Notes: generated by a model not told the origin, from the letters alone. A DNA stretch of 64,000 bases from Trissonchulus latispiculum (GCA_030248195.1 JASAND010000669.1:1-64000); one strand, 5' to 3'; counted from the stretch's first letter, positions 37,590 to 46,094 are shown. Program-made: numbers and translations.

Positions 37590-37880
37590 CCCTCTTTTGG
37601 GGGGTGAGGGGGGTTTTAATGTTGGGAGGATGGGGGGGGTTTGGTTGTGGGGGGGGGGATTTTGAGAAAAAAAGGGTGGGGGGGGATGGTGATTGGTACT
37701 GGTTGGTGAAGAAGTAGTTTTTTTTTTTGGGGGGGGGGGAATAGTTTTGTTGGTGGGGGGGGGGCGGGGGGGGGGGGGGGGGGGGGGGGGGGGTGGGGGG
37801 GAGGGGAAGAAAGGAGGGGGGGGGTGGTGGGGGGTTTGGGGGATTATTTTGGGAATTTGGTGCGGGGTTGGGGTAGGGAA
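37590..37880 (+). repeat. G-rich low-complexity tract
   Basis: About 290 bp in which one strand is almost only G with some T and A, including an uninterrupted run of about 30 G near 37763-37792. The 201-codon minus ORF rich in Pro is a by-product. It adjoins the Polinton and lies where trehalase exons are missing. It may be a real G-quadruplex-prone satellite or an assembly artefact. Confidence 0.6.
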
Positions 37881-37899
37881 AATTTAATAATGACATGGC

Positions 37900-37988
37900 A
37901 GTAGTATAAAAAGGGGCGTTCTGGCGCAGTGGCACCTGTGGAATCTGTGGCACCAATACAGTGTGTGTTGTATTCCAGTTTGTGTTAC
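37900..37988. repeat. Polinton left terminal inverted repeat
   Basis: Matches the complement of 51235-51323 with one mismatch. It contains an inward-facing TATA box (TATAAAAAGG, 37905-37914). The terminal AG dinucleotide is typical of Polintons. Confidence 0.95.
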
Positions 37989-38159
37989 ATTACTGTTTAC
38001 ATTACTCTTGAAATCGTACTTCACTTAAATACCTAACCATTATGTTCGAGAAACTGCGAGAACACTCACTTCAAAACAATGCATACGAGTTTAAAATGTT
38101 CACTTTAAAACAAAAGTTGTTTACTCGCTGCGTACGCACTCACTTTAAAACAATATGCG

Positions 38160-38304
38160 TGACGTCATAGTTGTTGTTCAACGTGATCTGTTCACATTCC
38201 AATCAATTCAGATTTACACATAAACATAGGAATTTTCGACACAGTTTCAAAATGTTTGTCCCAACTCCACCCAAATTCTTAACCCAAATTTTGCCTATAA
38301 AAGG
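38160..38304 (+). promoter_or_regulatory. Polinton left promoter: CRE and TATA box
   Basis: A perfect palindromic CRE/ATF site TGACGTCA lies at 38160-38167 and a consensus TATA box (TATAAAAGG) at 38296-38304, which places the start near 38325. Upstream (about 38064-38159) are three copies of a CACTTTAAAACAA-like motif. It would drive rightward transcription through the leader exons towards the polymerase gene. Confidence 0.6.
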
Positions 38305-38459
38305 CAAGCCTCTCAACACTCAGTGTTTACTTTATACGTTACGCGTTTACTTTACTACTCGTTACATTGTCAACCTATTATTCGTTATTACTCTACTTTG
38401 AATTTCATCATTCAAACAAAGTAAGTTTTAAATTTAATTTTAATTTTAATAAAAATTTT

Positions 38460-38813
38460 GAGCAGTCGCAGTTAAGACATCTTGCTTCGCGGTGCTGAGT
38501 CTGGCATCGGACTGCTCTAAGCAGCCGCACTTAAGACATTTATTGCTTCGCGGTGCTGAGTCTGGCATCGGGCTGCTTTAATTATAATTCTAATTAACTT
38601 TAATTTTAATTAAACTTTAAATTTAAATTTTGAGCAGTCGCACATAAGACTTCTTTCGCCTCGCGGTGCTGAGTCTGGCATCGGACTGCTCTAAGCAGCC
38701 GCACTTAAGACATTTACTGCTTCGCGGTGCTGAGTCTGGCACCGGGCTGCTTCTTGACAGCTGCACTTAAGACATCTTGCTTCGCGGTGCTGAGTCTGGC
38801 ATCGGGCTGTCAA
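38460..38813 (+). ncRNA. Array of five covarying ~60-nt hairpin units
   Basis: The units lie at 38460-38517, 38519-38578, 38632-38691, 38693-38752 and 38754-38813. The core CTTCGCGGTGCTGAGTCTGG is nearly constant, as is TTAAGACAT. The closing stems differ but always pair: GAGCAGTC/GACTGCTC in units 1 and 3, AAGCAGCC/GGCTGCTT in units 2 and 4, TTGACAGC/GCTGTCAA in unit 5. Inside, GCAC can pair with GTGC (in unit 1 only its first three bases pair) and AGAC with GTCT, which would form a pseudoknot. The array lies wholly in the first leader intron. Compensatory changes point to selection on RNA (or cruciform) structure. I know no RNA family that matches. Confidence 0.7.
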
Positions 38814-38814
38814 A

Positions 38815-39099
38815 TGGTTACCTCAGTGTAGGTTCAGCTTTATGTGCAAGCTCTCGCTTAAGTCCTCGATTTTGCACTACGCAAAGACTGTCTCTCTCCA
38901 GCAATGGACCGCTCCCTGGACATGTTGTCGTGCCACTAATACTAGCGGATAATAAGACCGGTGTCGCAAGACGGGGCAACCGCTAGTGGCAATAACGACA
39001 GGTAACTCCCCGAAAGGGCATGTCGCCAGGAGTCAGGTTGCAGAGACAGGGGCTGCTTATGAGTATGCACATCAACCTGAGCTTATGCTGAAGTAACCA
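38815..39099 (+). ncRNA. ~285-nt structured RNA domain of nested helices
   Basis: The domain is closed by TGGTTAC (38815-38821) with GTAACCA (39093-39099). Nested helices follow: TTCAGC/GCTGAA (38833/39087), AAGCTC/GAGCTT (38848/39079), CTGTCTCT/AGAGACAG (38888/39042), CCTGGACATG with CATGT-CG-CCAGG (38915/39019), and TGTCGT/ACGACA, GCCA/TGGC and CTAGCGG/CCGCTAG (38926-38948 with 38980-39000). Two hairpins end in GNRA tetraloops (GTC-GCAA-GAC at 38963, CCC-GAAA-GGG at 39009). It starts two bases after the last hairpin unit. No long ORF fits. Function unknown; a ribozyme, a VA-like RNA or a packaging signal are possibilities. Confidence 0.65.
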
Positions 39100-39572
39100 A
39101 ATTAAACACTCTAAACTAATTATGCATTAACTATTTGAAATCGTTGACTTAGTAGACACTAAGTATCAAATACTTATGATATTTTTCTTTTTTAGGTATT
39201 CACGCTAAGGAACACCAGCACTGAAAACCATTAATAATTGGTAAGTACAATTTACTTGTTAAACCTAACCAACTACTAGTTTTACAACAATTGTTTAATA
39301 AACACCAACACATACACCAACACTATCATTATTTACAAGGCATAAAGATCTACAGTCAATCAAATCTATATCTTTAACTAATTTCAACAAACTGCTTTTG
39401 CGTTTTAGGTACACACCCAGATAGTCTGCCCAATCCCTCCATCCACCAAGAAGAAAATTCCGGAGAACAAGACGATCCGTCAAGAAGATTTTCAAGAAGC
39501 AAAATGTCCAGTGCCCTGATGACTGATTCAGTGGTAAGTATTGCATTTGAATTTGTAACAATAATCACACAC

Positions 39573-39983
39573 TCACAAGACCTCCACCAAATTTTTCACA
39601 ATTTTATCATTTTCAGAACAATCGTTACCAAAAATTTTTAAAAATTGCTTAAAAGTTCCATATCCCCCACACCTCCACAACAAAAATGCAACGGCATAGA
39701 AACCACATTCACTACTAGCAATGCACTGCAATGGTAAAGAATTATACACATAGTCAGTCAGATTAAGTCCGTAAACTGAAGGGTTCATTCCGTAGGAACA
39801 AAAGAACTCCGTTTGTCCGTCGTTAGGTACATAGATTGCCACCCAGTGTTGACCAGGATCAGACGAGGAGGCCGTATTCACCACCATACAGCCAGGACCA
39901 TTCATCACTAGTTCATCTTTCGCAAACACACCCTTGAAGTTAGGAACCCCTTCAAGCAACTGCTGAATCTCCAGAGTGTTCAT
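39573..39983 (-). CDS. PRO: Polinton adenain-like cysteine protease
   Basis: 136 residues, close to the usual 130-200 for this family. It is related to adenovirus protease and matures capsid proteins in the virion. H46 in GQHWVAI, Q86 in LPLQC and C93 in SSECGFYAV match the catalytic His, oxyanion Gln and nucleophile Cys. The acidic residue of the triad, normally Asp in an FDSYG-like motif, is Cys here (FFCSYG, C62). That may lower activity, or another acidic residue such as E59 may serve. The start codon overlaps the capsid gene's stop (TGATG), and this is the last gene of the minus-strand cluster. Leader exon 3 runs antisense just downstream. Confidence 0.85.
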   Translation of the reverse strand: MNTLEIQQLLEGVPNFKGVFAKDELVMNGPGCMVVNTASSSDPGQHWVAIYVPNDGQTEFFCSYGMNPSVYGLNLTDYVYNSLPLQCIASSECGFYAVAFLLWRCGGYGTFKQFLKIFGNDCSENDKIVKNLVEVL

Positions 39984-41299
39984 CAGGCCTTGTAGTCCAT
40001 CAACAGCTCACGCGATCTAGTTATTTCAATAACACTCTCGAATTCACCGTAGACAATTACATTGATCGTCTGTATCAAGTTGTTGGCAAATTGAAGACTG
40101 AGTCGTAGATTTCCTTGTTTACTTAGTTCCAAGTGGTGAGAAGTATTACCACATCCGTCTGGAGTTAAGTCAAAGCAGAACAGAGCATAACCATTTTGAA
40201 AGTTTGGATAGCTTATATCGGTTCCAGAATCGGAATAGGATTTGTTCTTCACGTTAAACAAGTTGGCATAAGCTCTAATCAGACGTTTATCGCTTAGCAT
40301 CATAGGGCAACCGGCTACAGGTTCCCCATCTATAGTCAGCTCCAAATTCTCCAGATCAAATAGTTGAAAGTTGAACGGATTGCTAGTATAGCGACCATTC
40401 ATCGCATTATTCGTAATCATAGCAAATACCAACTTCTTCGGTATGCGTCCAGCAAAGAAATTATCCCTTGATGCAGATCGGGAGTTGTATGGGATCGTTA
40501 GCACCTCAATTTCTGTTCTGTTGATTGGATACAGAGCATTTCCAATAGATAACGCTTTTTCATGAGCCAGCGAAATAGATGGTGCAATTTGTACATGTCG
40601 AACCCACAGTATTGCTTCACTGATTTCAATTTTAAACTTTTGTGTTATATCCTCTCCAGACATTAGACAGAATTCAGGAGAACTTCTGATGAGCTTGATC
40701 CGAATAGGCACATTGCTCAAAAGATACTTTTCCTGGAAGAACAGATCCACGTGAAGAGGTCCATATAGCTCAAACAGCCTACTGCCTGCTGTTCGCACCC
40801 AGCGTTTTGCCAGACCAGTATTACTTGATGAAGCTGCTGCATTTACATCTTCCATCTCTGTATCTTTGTAGTATAGGATTGAGGTTAGCTGACTTCCTTT
40901 TGCGTCACTACCAAAGTTTAACAGAGTTTCAAAAGCAGCCTTCCACGGATACGTTCCTGTGCTCTGAGTTATCATGCGATTACACACATGCACATCCACT
41001 TTAGAAAACAATGCATGTAGCAGCATGTTAACAGGCGCTACTTTTACATCATTGGCAAATGCATTTCCGCTACCTGCTAATACAATTTTAGCTGCAATAT
41101 AGAGCCGAGTATCAGACAAATCCGTGTAGTGGGGAGATGGCTTTATGTCAAACTCTATCGGACCACCATCAGTTGTATTAGCCAAGGGATAGTAGGGGAC
41201 ATAATTGCTCTTCTCCTGACTTGTTTGGGTTCCTGGCAATTTGAATAGATCCAATTGTGTAGAGACACAAGGACAAGATCGCTCATGTATCATTGCCAT
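39983..41299 (-). CDS. MCP: Polinton major capsid protein (double jelly-roll, hexon-like)
   Basis: 438 residues. The N-terminus (CxCxxxxLDLFxxPxTQTS, then GPIEFDI and DLSDTRLYIAAKI) is the conserved start of the Polinton/adintovirus protein often annotated F54H12.2-like, regarded as the hexon-type capsid protein. Other family blocks: PVNMLLHALFSKVDV, TYPWKAAFETLL and SQLTSILYYKD. It forms the icosahedral shell. It begins inside the end of the upstream small basic gene (17-nt overlap) and its stop overlaps the protease start. It is full length with no frameshift. Confidence 0.9.
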   Translation of the reverse strand: MAMIHERSCPCVSTQLDLFKLPGTQTSQEKSNYVPYYPLANTTDGGPIEFDIKPSPHYTDLSDTRLYIAAKIVLAGSGNAFANDVKVAPVNMLLHALFSKVDVHVCNRMITQSTGTYPWKAAFETLLNFGSDAKGSQLTSILYYKDTEMEDVNAAASSSNTGLAKRWVRTAGSRLFELYGPLHVDLFFQEKYLLSNVPIRIKLIRSSPEFCLMSGEDITQKFKIEISEAILWVRHVQIAPSISLAHEKALSIGNALYPINRTEIEVLTIPYNSRSASRDNFFAGRIPKKLVFAMITNNAMNGRYTSNPFNFQLFDLENLELTIDGEPVAGCPMMLSDKRLIRAYANLFNVKNKSYSDSGTDISYPNFQNGYALFCFDLTPDGCGNTSHHLELSKQGNLRLSLQFANNLIQTINVIVYGEFESVIEITRSRELLMDYKA

Positions 41300-41699
41300 T
41301 GCTGAATATGTCTTGATATCTTTGTCTTTTTGCTCCTTTTATACCTTTTCGAGATGGTTTTCTTTGACCCAAAAGCTTGTCTACACCTTTGTGCATTAGC
41401 CTACGACCAGCCTGTCTTCCTCTAGCTTCTAAGGACTCTAGCGGATCTTCTCCTCTAACAATGTCGTGTGCAACATTGACTCCTGTTCTTAGTGCTTCTT
41501 GCCCGACAGCTTTGGCACCTGACTTTAGGAGAGGAGCAACAGTTTTAGTAAAAAATGGTACCACGCCTCGGAATAAGCTACCAAACAGTCCTCCCAATCC
41601 ATGACCTTGTTGAATAGATGGACCAGAAAAATAGGCAAGATTTCCTGATGCTTGATTTGCATAATAGTCATTCAGCATCTGTTGGTCATGATTATACAT
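41283..41699 (-). CDS. Polinton small virion protein, pVI/pX-like
   Basis: 138 residues. A Tyr/Asn-rich N-terminus leads to a Gly-rich amphipathic helix (GHGLGGLFGSLFRGVVPFF) and then TVAPLLKSGAKAVGQEAL; the C-terminus is strongly basic (RKPSRKGIKGAKRQR). Proteins of this plan sit beside the capsid genes of Polintons and adintoviruses and are compared to adenovirus pVI (membrane-active) or pX (core). The role is inferred from composition and position. The start overlaps the penton stop (TAATG), and the end overlaps the capsid start. Confidence 0.75.
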   Translation of the reverse strand: MYNHDQQMLNDYYANQASGNLAYFSGPSIQQGHGLGGLFGSLFRGVVPFFTKTVAPLLKSGAKAVGQEALRTGVNVAHDIVRGEDPLESLEARGRQAGRRLMHKGVDKLLGQRKPSRKGIKGAKRQRYQDIFSNGNDT

Positions 41700-42457
41700 T
41701 ATGACGCCAGTAGTTTCGGTCTAATATGGAGCTTTAAAATTAAGGGACTGCTGCTTATAAATGGAAACGGCAGACCACCTGCTGTTCTGATTTGAATATG
41801 AACAACTTCGATTGATGATTTTGACATGTCCAGATAGTACGGCTTTATATACTTTTCAGATATAGTTGTCCCTGGATTACTGCTAGATGTGTTAACTACA
41901 CGAAGTAGTGGTGCCATAGTATCACCTACTCTTTGATAATCAACCAAATCCGAGTACACAAACATGCTATTCTGAACACTTCCAAAATTTGGAGGAAAGT
42001 CTGCATAGGTTGACTCAGCATGAAAGTGGTAATAGTTGGAGCCAGAATTGAAACCAAGGATATAGGAAAGCACTGGGCTTAGCGATATGTGGTCAAACGC
42101 CTTTGTCTCACTATATTTGACTCGGTAACGCTTCTTTTCCGGCATCCAGTCAATGTGAGCTCCTGTACTGCTAAACTGCTGTAATTGATCGACAAGTTCT
42201 TCTGGAGAGGAGTAATGACCAGATCGAAGGACAATCTTGCCTGTAACTTTGTAGTTAGATTCTTTGTCATCATGAAAATATATTGTAGCATCAGACGATT
42301 GAAATGTCAAGAAAGAGTTTGGATAAATCAATTCCACTAGCGCCACTTCATGTTGTCCATGCAGAATAAGAGGTTTGGCCAATTTCACTCGAAAGTTTGC
42401 CAACGTGTTATCAGGAAAGTGATCCATTGAGCTATTTGATGGTAGAAACAGATACAT
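41699..42457 (-). CDS. Polinton minor capsid protein (single jelly-roll, penton)
   Basis: 252 residues from the ATG at 42457. The start MYLFLPSNSSMDHFPDN, then FRVKLAKP and VALVELIYPN, is the conserved N-terminus of Polinton/adintovirus penton-like proteins, which fill the fivefold vertices. The rest is beta-rich, as expected of a jelly roll. The ATG shares one base with the integrase stop (TGATG); an in-frame GTG just before it is an unlikely start. Confidence 0.85.
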   Translation of the reverse strand: MYLFLPSNSSMDHFPDNTLANFRVKLAKPLILHGQHEVALVELIYPNSFLTFQSSDATIYFHDDKESNYKVTGKIVLRSGHYSSPEELVDQLQQFSSTGAHIDWMPEKKRYRVKYSETKAFDHISLSPVLSYILGFNSGSNYYHFHAESTYADFPPNFGSVQNSMFVYSDLVDYQRVGDTMAPLLRVVNTSSSNPGTTISEKYIKPYYLDMSKSSIEVVHIQIRTAGGLPFPFISSSPLILKLHIRPKLLAS

Positions 42458-43521
42458 CACGCTAGGCTGACAATATCACGTTCTTTGACGTATGAATTAA
42501 ACTTTGTTGGATATCCTTGCCACTTAACCAAGTATTCAATGCCTTGAGGGCCTTTTCTTGTACGTAAAATCTTCTCAATCTTCCAGATATCGTCAAAGTC
42601 TTTGTCAACTGGTTGAAGTTCTTGAGCAACAAATTTCCCTTTTATAGTTTCATCCATCAGATCTTTTAGAACATAACGATTTGGATTTCCTGGTACAACC
42701 TCGCCAATCTTGAACAGTTCTTCAGTATAGTTTGGTAAATAACCTTTCTCAAACATAGCCTTCACTTTACTCATTCTAACCAGTTGGTCTTCAGACAAGT
42801 TAGCATTCTCTTTCACCTTCTTCTTCTTCTTCGTATACAAATTACTGTATACGATTGCTTCGTTTGAGTTGTTCACATCCTTAGGTGCCATCTTTATACT
42901 TCTGTGGAAACGAGAATTGTACGTTTGCAACATGTCTGGTAGCACTTCCAACCATCTATATGTATTCTTTGCAGTAAAGTACCTGTACAGCAAATTCTTT
43001 AAGGTCCTGTTGAATCGTTCCACTGTAGCGCTTTTATGAACACTGTAGGTTGAAAAGTGATCTATATTGTAAAGCCTGAGCATATGCTGGAAATGATGGT
43101 TGTAAAATTCCTTGCCACGGTCAGTTTCCAACTTTTCAGGTCTTCGAGTAGTACTAATGAGAATTTTCTCGAAAGCTTCCGTAACGTCTTTTCCATGTTT
43201 AGTTCTCACTGGTATTGCCCACGCATATTTAGAAAATACATCAATCACTGTCAGCATATAGCGGAATCCATCATTGTGTTTAGCTATATTACCCATTTCA
43301 CAAAGATCAGCAGCCCACTGAGCATCAATTCCAGGCACATAAACTCTAGGTTCCACACTTAGTTTTTTTCTTGCTTCCTTGTGCAATGTATATGCATCTT
43401 GACGACGTAGCCATCGTTCGACTCTATCTTTATCTTTGACAGTTTTCACAAGACGAGCTAGTCCAGAATAGGCAGTAGGTAATCCGGGTGTGTAATATAA
43501 ACGATTCAAAGTTCCATCCAT
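42457..43521 (-). CDS. INT: Polinton integrase (RVE) with C-terminal chromodomain
   Basis: 354 residues. A retroviral-type integrase that inserts the linear DNA and makes the 6-bp duplication. The N-terminal RLYYTPGLPTAYSGLARL is typical of Polinton integrases. The catalytic DDE residues are D72 (AADLCEM), D134 (ETDRGKEF) and E169 (ATVERFNRT), 34 residues between the last two. The C-terminus (about 310-354, IEKILRTRKGPQGIEYLVKW) is a chromodomain, which may guide integration to marked chromatin. It overlaps both neighbouring genes and appears intact. Confidence 0.95.
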   Translation of the reverse strand: MDGTLNRLYYTPGLPTAYSGLARLVKTVKDKDRVERWLRRQDAYTLHKEARKKLSVEPRVYVPGIDAQWAADLCEMGNIAKHNDGFRYMLTVIDVFSKYAWAIPVRTKHGKDVTEAFEKILISTTRRPEKLETDRGKEFYNHHFQHMLRLYNIDHFSTYSVHKSATVERFNRTLKNLLYRYFTAKNTYRWLEVLPDMLQTYNSRFHRSIKMAPKDVNNSNEAIVYSNLYTKKKKKVKENANLSEDQLVRMSKVKAMFEKGYLPNYTEELFKIGEVVPGNPNRYVLKDLMDETIKGKFVAQELQPVDKDFDDIWKIEKILRTRKGPQGIEYLVKWQGYPTKFNSYVKERDIVSLA

Positions 43522-44423
43522 CTAAACCTTTTGGACTTGGGCTCAAGTCGTTCTGGCCAGTCGTCCTTTCTTTTACGTTTTGCAAAGTTGACAATCTTTG
43601 CACGCTTTGTCAAGGGACCTCCTTTAAACTTGCTGCGCTTTCCTTCTACCTGATGTTGACCAATCCATTTAGGTTGATGACTTGTATAGAATCTGTGTTC
43701 AGTAGTAGCCCTCTTTGTTGGATATTCTTCAGGATCTAACCTGCGTTTACCAAGATACTTTGGTCTAATCAACTGTTTTGCAATCAAACGTCTTCTCTTA
43801 AAATGCTGTTTTGCTGCTAGCTGCTTCTTTTGCCAACGTCTGTGTAAGTTCTTCTGGACATTCGTCAGCTCTTTTCCAGGACGCTGCCTTTTTATAATAT
43901 CATCAGGTGTTGGACTGGCTTCACGTTTTCGAGACGGCTCATCGATTTGCATTTCTTCAAGAGCAGCTTCAAATATAGTTTGACCAGGTTCTCCTGTAGT
44001 TCCAGTTAAATGAGATTCCACAAGATTCACTATATTTGTATTTGGAACTCTAACGTTGTGAAAGATTATTTCACCAGAGTCATTCCATGTGAGAATGTTT
44101 GGATTGCGCGCGAGTTGTTCTGTTACTGTTGTCAGCTCCTGTTCATTAATCACGGGTTCCATATCATCAGAGAAACTAGCAAAGTCAACATCATCAAATG
44201 TTTTCGACACAATTGCTTCAGGCTGAGGATTTACCTTGGGTGTTTTCCCAAGATAATGTCTATACTGAGACAGCAGTTCCTGAAACTTCTTCAAGGTTTG
44301 ATCGTTTCCTTGATGAGATAAAATATTATCCATATCTTTTCTTAGCTCTGTCAACTTGCTGGTAACTGGCTTTTTCCAGTTACTGTCATACGGTACAAGT
44401 TTCATTTTCCTAAAGCTGGTCAT
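43506..44423 (-). CDS. Polinton basic protein of unknown function
   Basis: 305 residues. The acidic middle (DDVDFASFSDDMEP) is followed from about residue 165 by a very basic Lys/Arg-rich half (for example KRQRPGK, FKRRRLIAKQL), suggesting a DNA-binding core or nucleocapsid protein. A protein of this type often lies between the integrase and the small core protein in related elements. The function is inferred from composition. The start overlaps the upstream gene by ATGA, and the end overlaps the integrase by 16 nt. Confidence 0.7.
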   Translation of the reverse strand: MTSFRKMKLVPYDSNWKKPVTSKLTELRKDMDNILSHQGNDQTLKKFQELLSQYRHYLGKTPKVNPQPEAIVSKTFDDVDFASFSDDMEPVINEQELTTVTEQLARNPNILTWNDSGEIIFHNVRVPNTNIVNLVESHLTGTTGEPGQTIFEAALEEMQIDEPSRKREASPTPDDIIKRQRPGKELTNVQKNLHRRWQKKQLAAKQHFKRRRLIAKQLIRPKYLGKRRLDPEEYPTKRATTEHRFYTSHQPKWIGQHQVEGKRSKFKGGPLTKRAKIVNFAKRKRKDDWPERLEPKSKRFRWMEL

Positions 44424-44752
44424 CTTCCCAGTAGTGAACCAATAGCTCCTGCAATTGCTGGTATGAGAGCAAGCAGAAAGTTTCCTCCACTTTGAACAAT
44501 AAGCCGACGTTTGTGCTTTATATCACTTCCAGGAGTGCTAATCTTTCTAAGAATTTTCTTGTGACGAGCTAAGCGTTTCTTCTGAGCTGCTGTGATTGGA
44601 ACATTTCCGTTCAATACGTTCAGGGCACACTCACAAATACAACGGTGAAAGTCATCGCTGGCATTATTCAGCATAGGCTTGCGATGTCTAAGATGCGTTC
44701 CAGCCACAGACTGTAGCTTTTTATAGTGTTTCCGGAGACGGTATAGACCCAT
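44420..44752 (-). CDS. Polinton small basic protein with hydrophobic C-terminus
   Basis: 110 residues. A conserved block (CICECALNVLNGNVPITAAQ) is followed by KKRLARHKKILRKI and a hydrophobic Gly-rich end (GGNFLLALIPAIAGAIGSLL). This pattern recurs in Polintons and adintoviruses as an uncharacterised virion or core protein. It might bind DNA and membrane. It starts 21 bp after the ATPase stop. Confidence 0.75.
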   Translation of the reverse strand: MGLYRLRKHYKKLQSVAGTHLRHRKPMLNNASDDFHRCICECALNVLNGNVPITAAQKKRLARHKKILRKISTPGSDIKHKRRLIVQSGGNFLLALIPAIAGAIGSLLGR

Positions 44753-44773
44753 TGTACTGAATCAAACTAGTTT

Positions 44774-45373
44774 TTATTTGCTTATATAGGCTACAGGTTC
44801 TTCTCCAGGTAGAATACCACTGATAACGCGTGTTTGGTCATGAGACTCTGGTTTAAAGTCTAGCAGTAAATATGAATATGGTTCTTTAGTAGCATCCTCG
44901 AAAGCTTCAATCAAAAACTTTCCTTTTCCTGGAAACACTTGTCTCGATAAATGTCCAATCTGAGCTCTGTCTCGAGTATTCTTCATTAGAACAATATAGT
45001 TTGCATTGAGTGATATAGTCCGATAATTTTTGGGAAACAGGTTTTGAAGCAGCGCGATGCAACTTATGTTGTAGTGATGACTGTACTTTGTGAAAATGTT
45101 TGCCAACACCTCGGGCATCTCGCTCATAAGATCATCTAGGACTAGAACCATGTTTCCTTCCTTCAAGAGTTCCTCTGCTGGCAATCCTTGATTAAATTCA
45201 TAGTCTAGTTTGTTGTAAAGAGGTTGCCAAACACTGTAGCACCAAACAATCCGTGTAGGACAGTCTTTCATTAGGTGTCTGTTCTCTAGCAGCTTTGAAG
45301 TAAACTGAGACTTGCCGCTACCAGAAGGTCCTACTACTAGCATACTAAAAGGACACTTGAGACGGACGTCCAT
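44774..45373 (-). CDS. ATP: Polinton packaging ATPase (FtsK/HerA, A32-like)
   Basis: 199 residues. Walker A is GPSGSGKS (about residues 15-22) and Walker B is MVLVLDDLMSE (about 74-84). The family pumps viral DNA into the capsid. It has the usual short Polinton length with no fused domains. It is the third gene of the minus cluster, 28 bp after the preceding stop. Confidence 0.92.
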   Translation of the reverse strand: MDVRLKCPFSMLVVGPSGSGKSQFTSKLLENRHLMKDCPTRIVWCYSVWQPLYNKLDYEFNQGLPAEELLKEGNMVLVLDDLMSEMPEVLANIFTKYSHHYNISCIALLQNLFPKNYRTISLNANYIVLMKNTRDRAQIGHLSRQVFPGKGKFLIEAFEDATKEPYSYLLLDFKPESHDQTRVISGILPGEEPVAYISK

Positions 45374-45401
45374 TTTAATTTACATTCAGTTACACATACA
45401 G

Positions 45402-46010
45402 TCATTTATATACACAATCAACAGCTTTTATCCAGTCAGTTGGGAACATTTTATAGTTGTTAAGTATAGCTTCATATATCAAAGGACGCCATACAGTTCT
45501 GCAATTATAGTCAACAGAGCAAACATTCCACTGTTCAGGTATATTAATGTCAATAGGTACGTTTGTTCTCTTCAACACGTCTTCCATGTCAACAGCTTCT
45601 TCAACTAAATATTGAAAGTGGGTATCCAAGTAATTTCGGTAGGCATCAAGGCATGTATGATCCTGTTGGGATAGACAAGTAAGGAGGCATCCAAGACATT
45701 CAAAGTTGCTTTTGGAATAGTATCTCGCCAATCTCTCAACTTCCTTAGCAAAAGCAAGAAGATAGTGTCGTTCCCATTCGTGTTTGGGTTCGCATCTGTT
45801 GACAGCCATCATCTCCGCAACAAAGGACTCGTAAAGATTTTCCTGTGGTGGTGGCGGTGGCGCCCACGGTGCTGCAGAAGGAGGCCAGTAGGCACGAGGC
45901 TTATCACCTTCATATTGAGAGCTGGAACCATAATCATCAGTTTGATTCGTCTTCCTCCACGCCAACCTCTCATTCGGCTGCGTAGCAGCCTTGAGTTTGA
46001 ACCCCGACAT
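45402..46010 (-). CDS. Polinton protein of unknown function, Pro-rich N-terminus
   Basis: 202 residues. The N-terminal 60 residues are polar with a Pro cluster (PPSAAPWAPPPPP). The rest is predicted helical and Cys-rich (CLGCLLTCLSQQDHTC), ending in WIKAVDCVYK. I do not recognise the family. The frame is kept open across a 0.6-kb interval packed between coding neighbours, which supports a real gene. Confidence 0.65.
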   Translation of the reverse strand: MSGFKLKAATQPNERLAWRKTNQTDDYGSSSQYEGDKPRAYWPPSAAPWAPPPPPQENLYESFVAEMMAVNRCEPKHEWERHYLLAFAKEVERLARYYSKSNFECLGCLLTCLSQQDHTCLDAYRNYLDTHFQYLVEEAVDMEDVLKRTNVPIDINIPEQWNVCSVDYNCRTVWRPLIYEAILNNYKMFPTDWIKAVDCVYK

Positions 46011-46094
46011 AACTCAGAAGCCGCAACACGTACCACAGAATCCATACAAACTGATTAGACGCCAGGTGAACTCCATTTATATCCATTTATATAT

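Larger units (their letters stand above)
38325..39533 (+). other. Spliced leader exons feeding the Polinton polymerase (predicted)
   Basis: Three short exons with strong junctions: about 38325-38420 (donor GTAAGT), 39196-39240 (polypyrimidine acceptor, donor GTAAGT) and 39409-39533 (acceptor TTTTAG, donor GTAAGT). Exons 1 and 2 have no ATG. The first ATG of the spliced RNA is 39504, with A at -3, and it stays open to the donor. An acceptor (ATTATTTTTTAG) ends at 46642, just before the polymerase ATG, and splicing to it keeps the frame, adding 11 residues to the polymerase N-terminus. The layout recalls adenovirus, whose polymerase and terminal-protein mRNAs begin in a distant short coding exon. 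Confidence 0.6.

Noticed and set aside
37351..37956. 201-codon Pro-rich ORF on minus
   Set aside because: It is the complement of the poly-G tract and overlaps trehalase exon 4 and the Polinton end.
38480..38515. Similarity of CTTCGCGG...CTGGCAT to the core of HDV-type ribozymes
   Set aside because: The order of pairing strands does not fit the HDV double pseudoknot; no upstream P1 strand complements the expected segment.
38777..38986. 69-codon ORF over the hairpin array and structured domain
   Set aside because: It crosses the covarying stems and has no domain; RNA structure explains the sequence better.
42458..42460. GTG as the penton start codon
   Set aside because: An ATG follows at once, fits the conserved N-terminus and overlaps the integrase stop as at other junctions.
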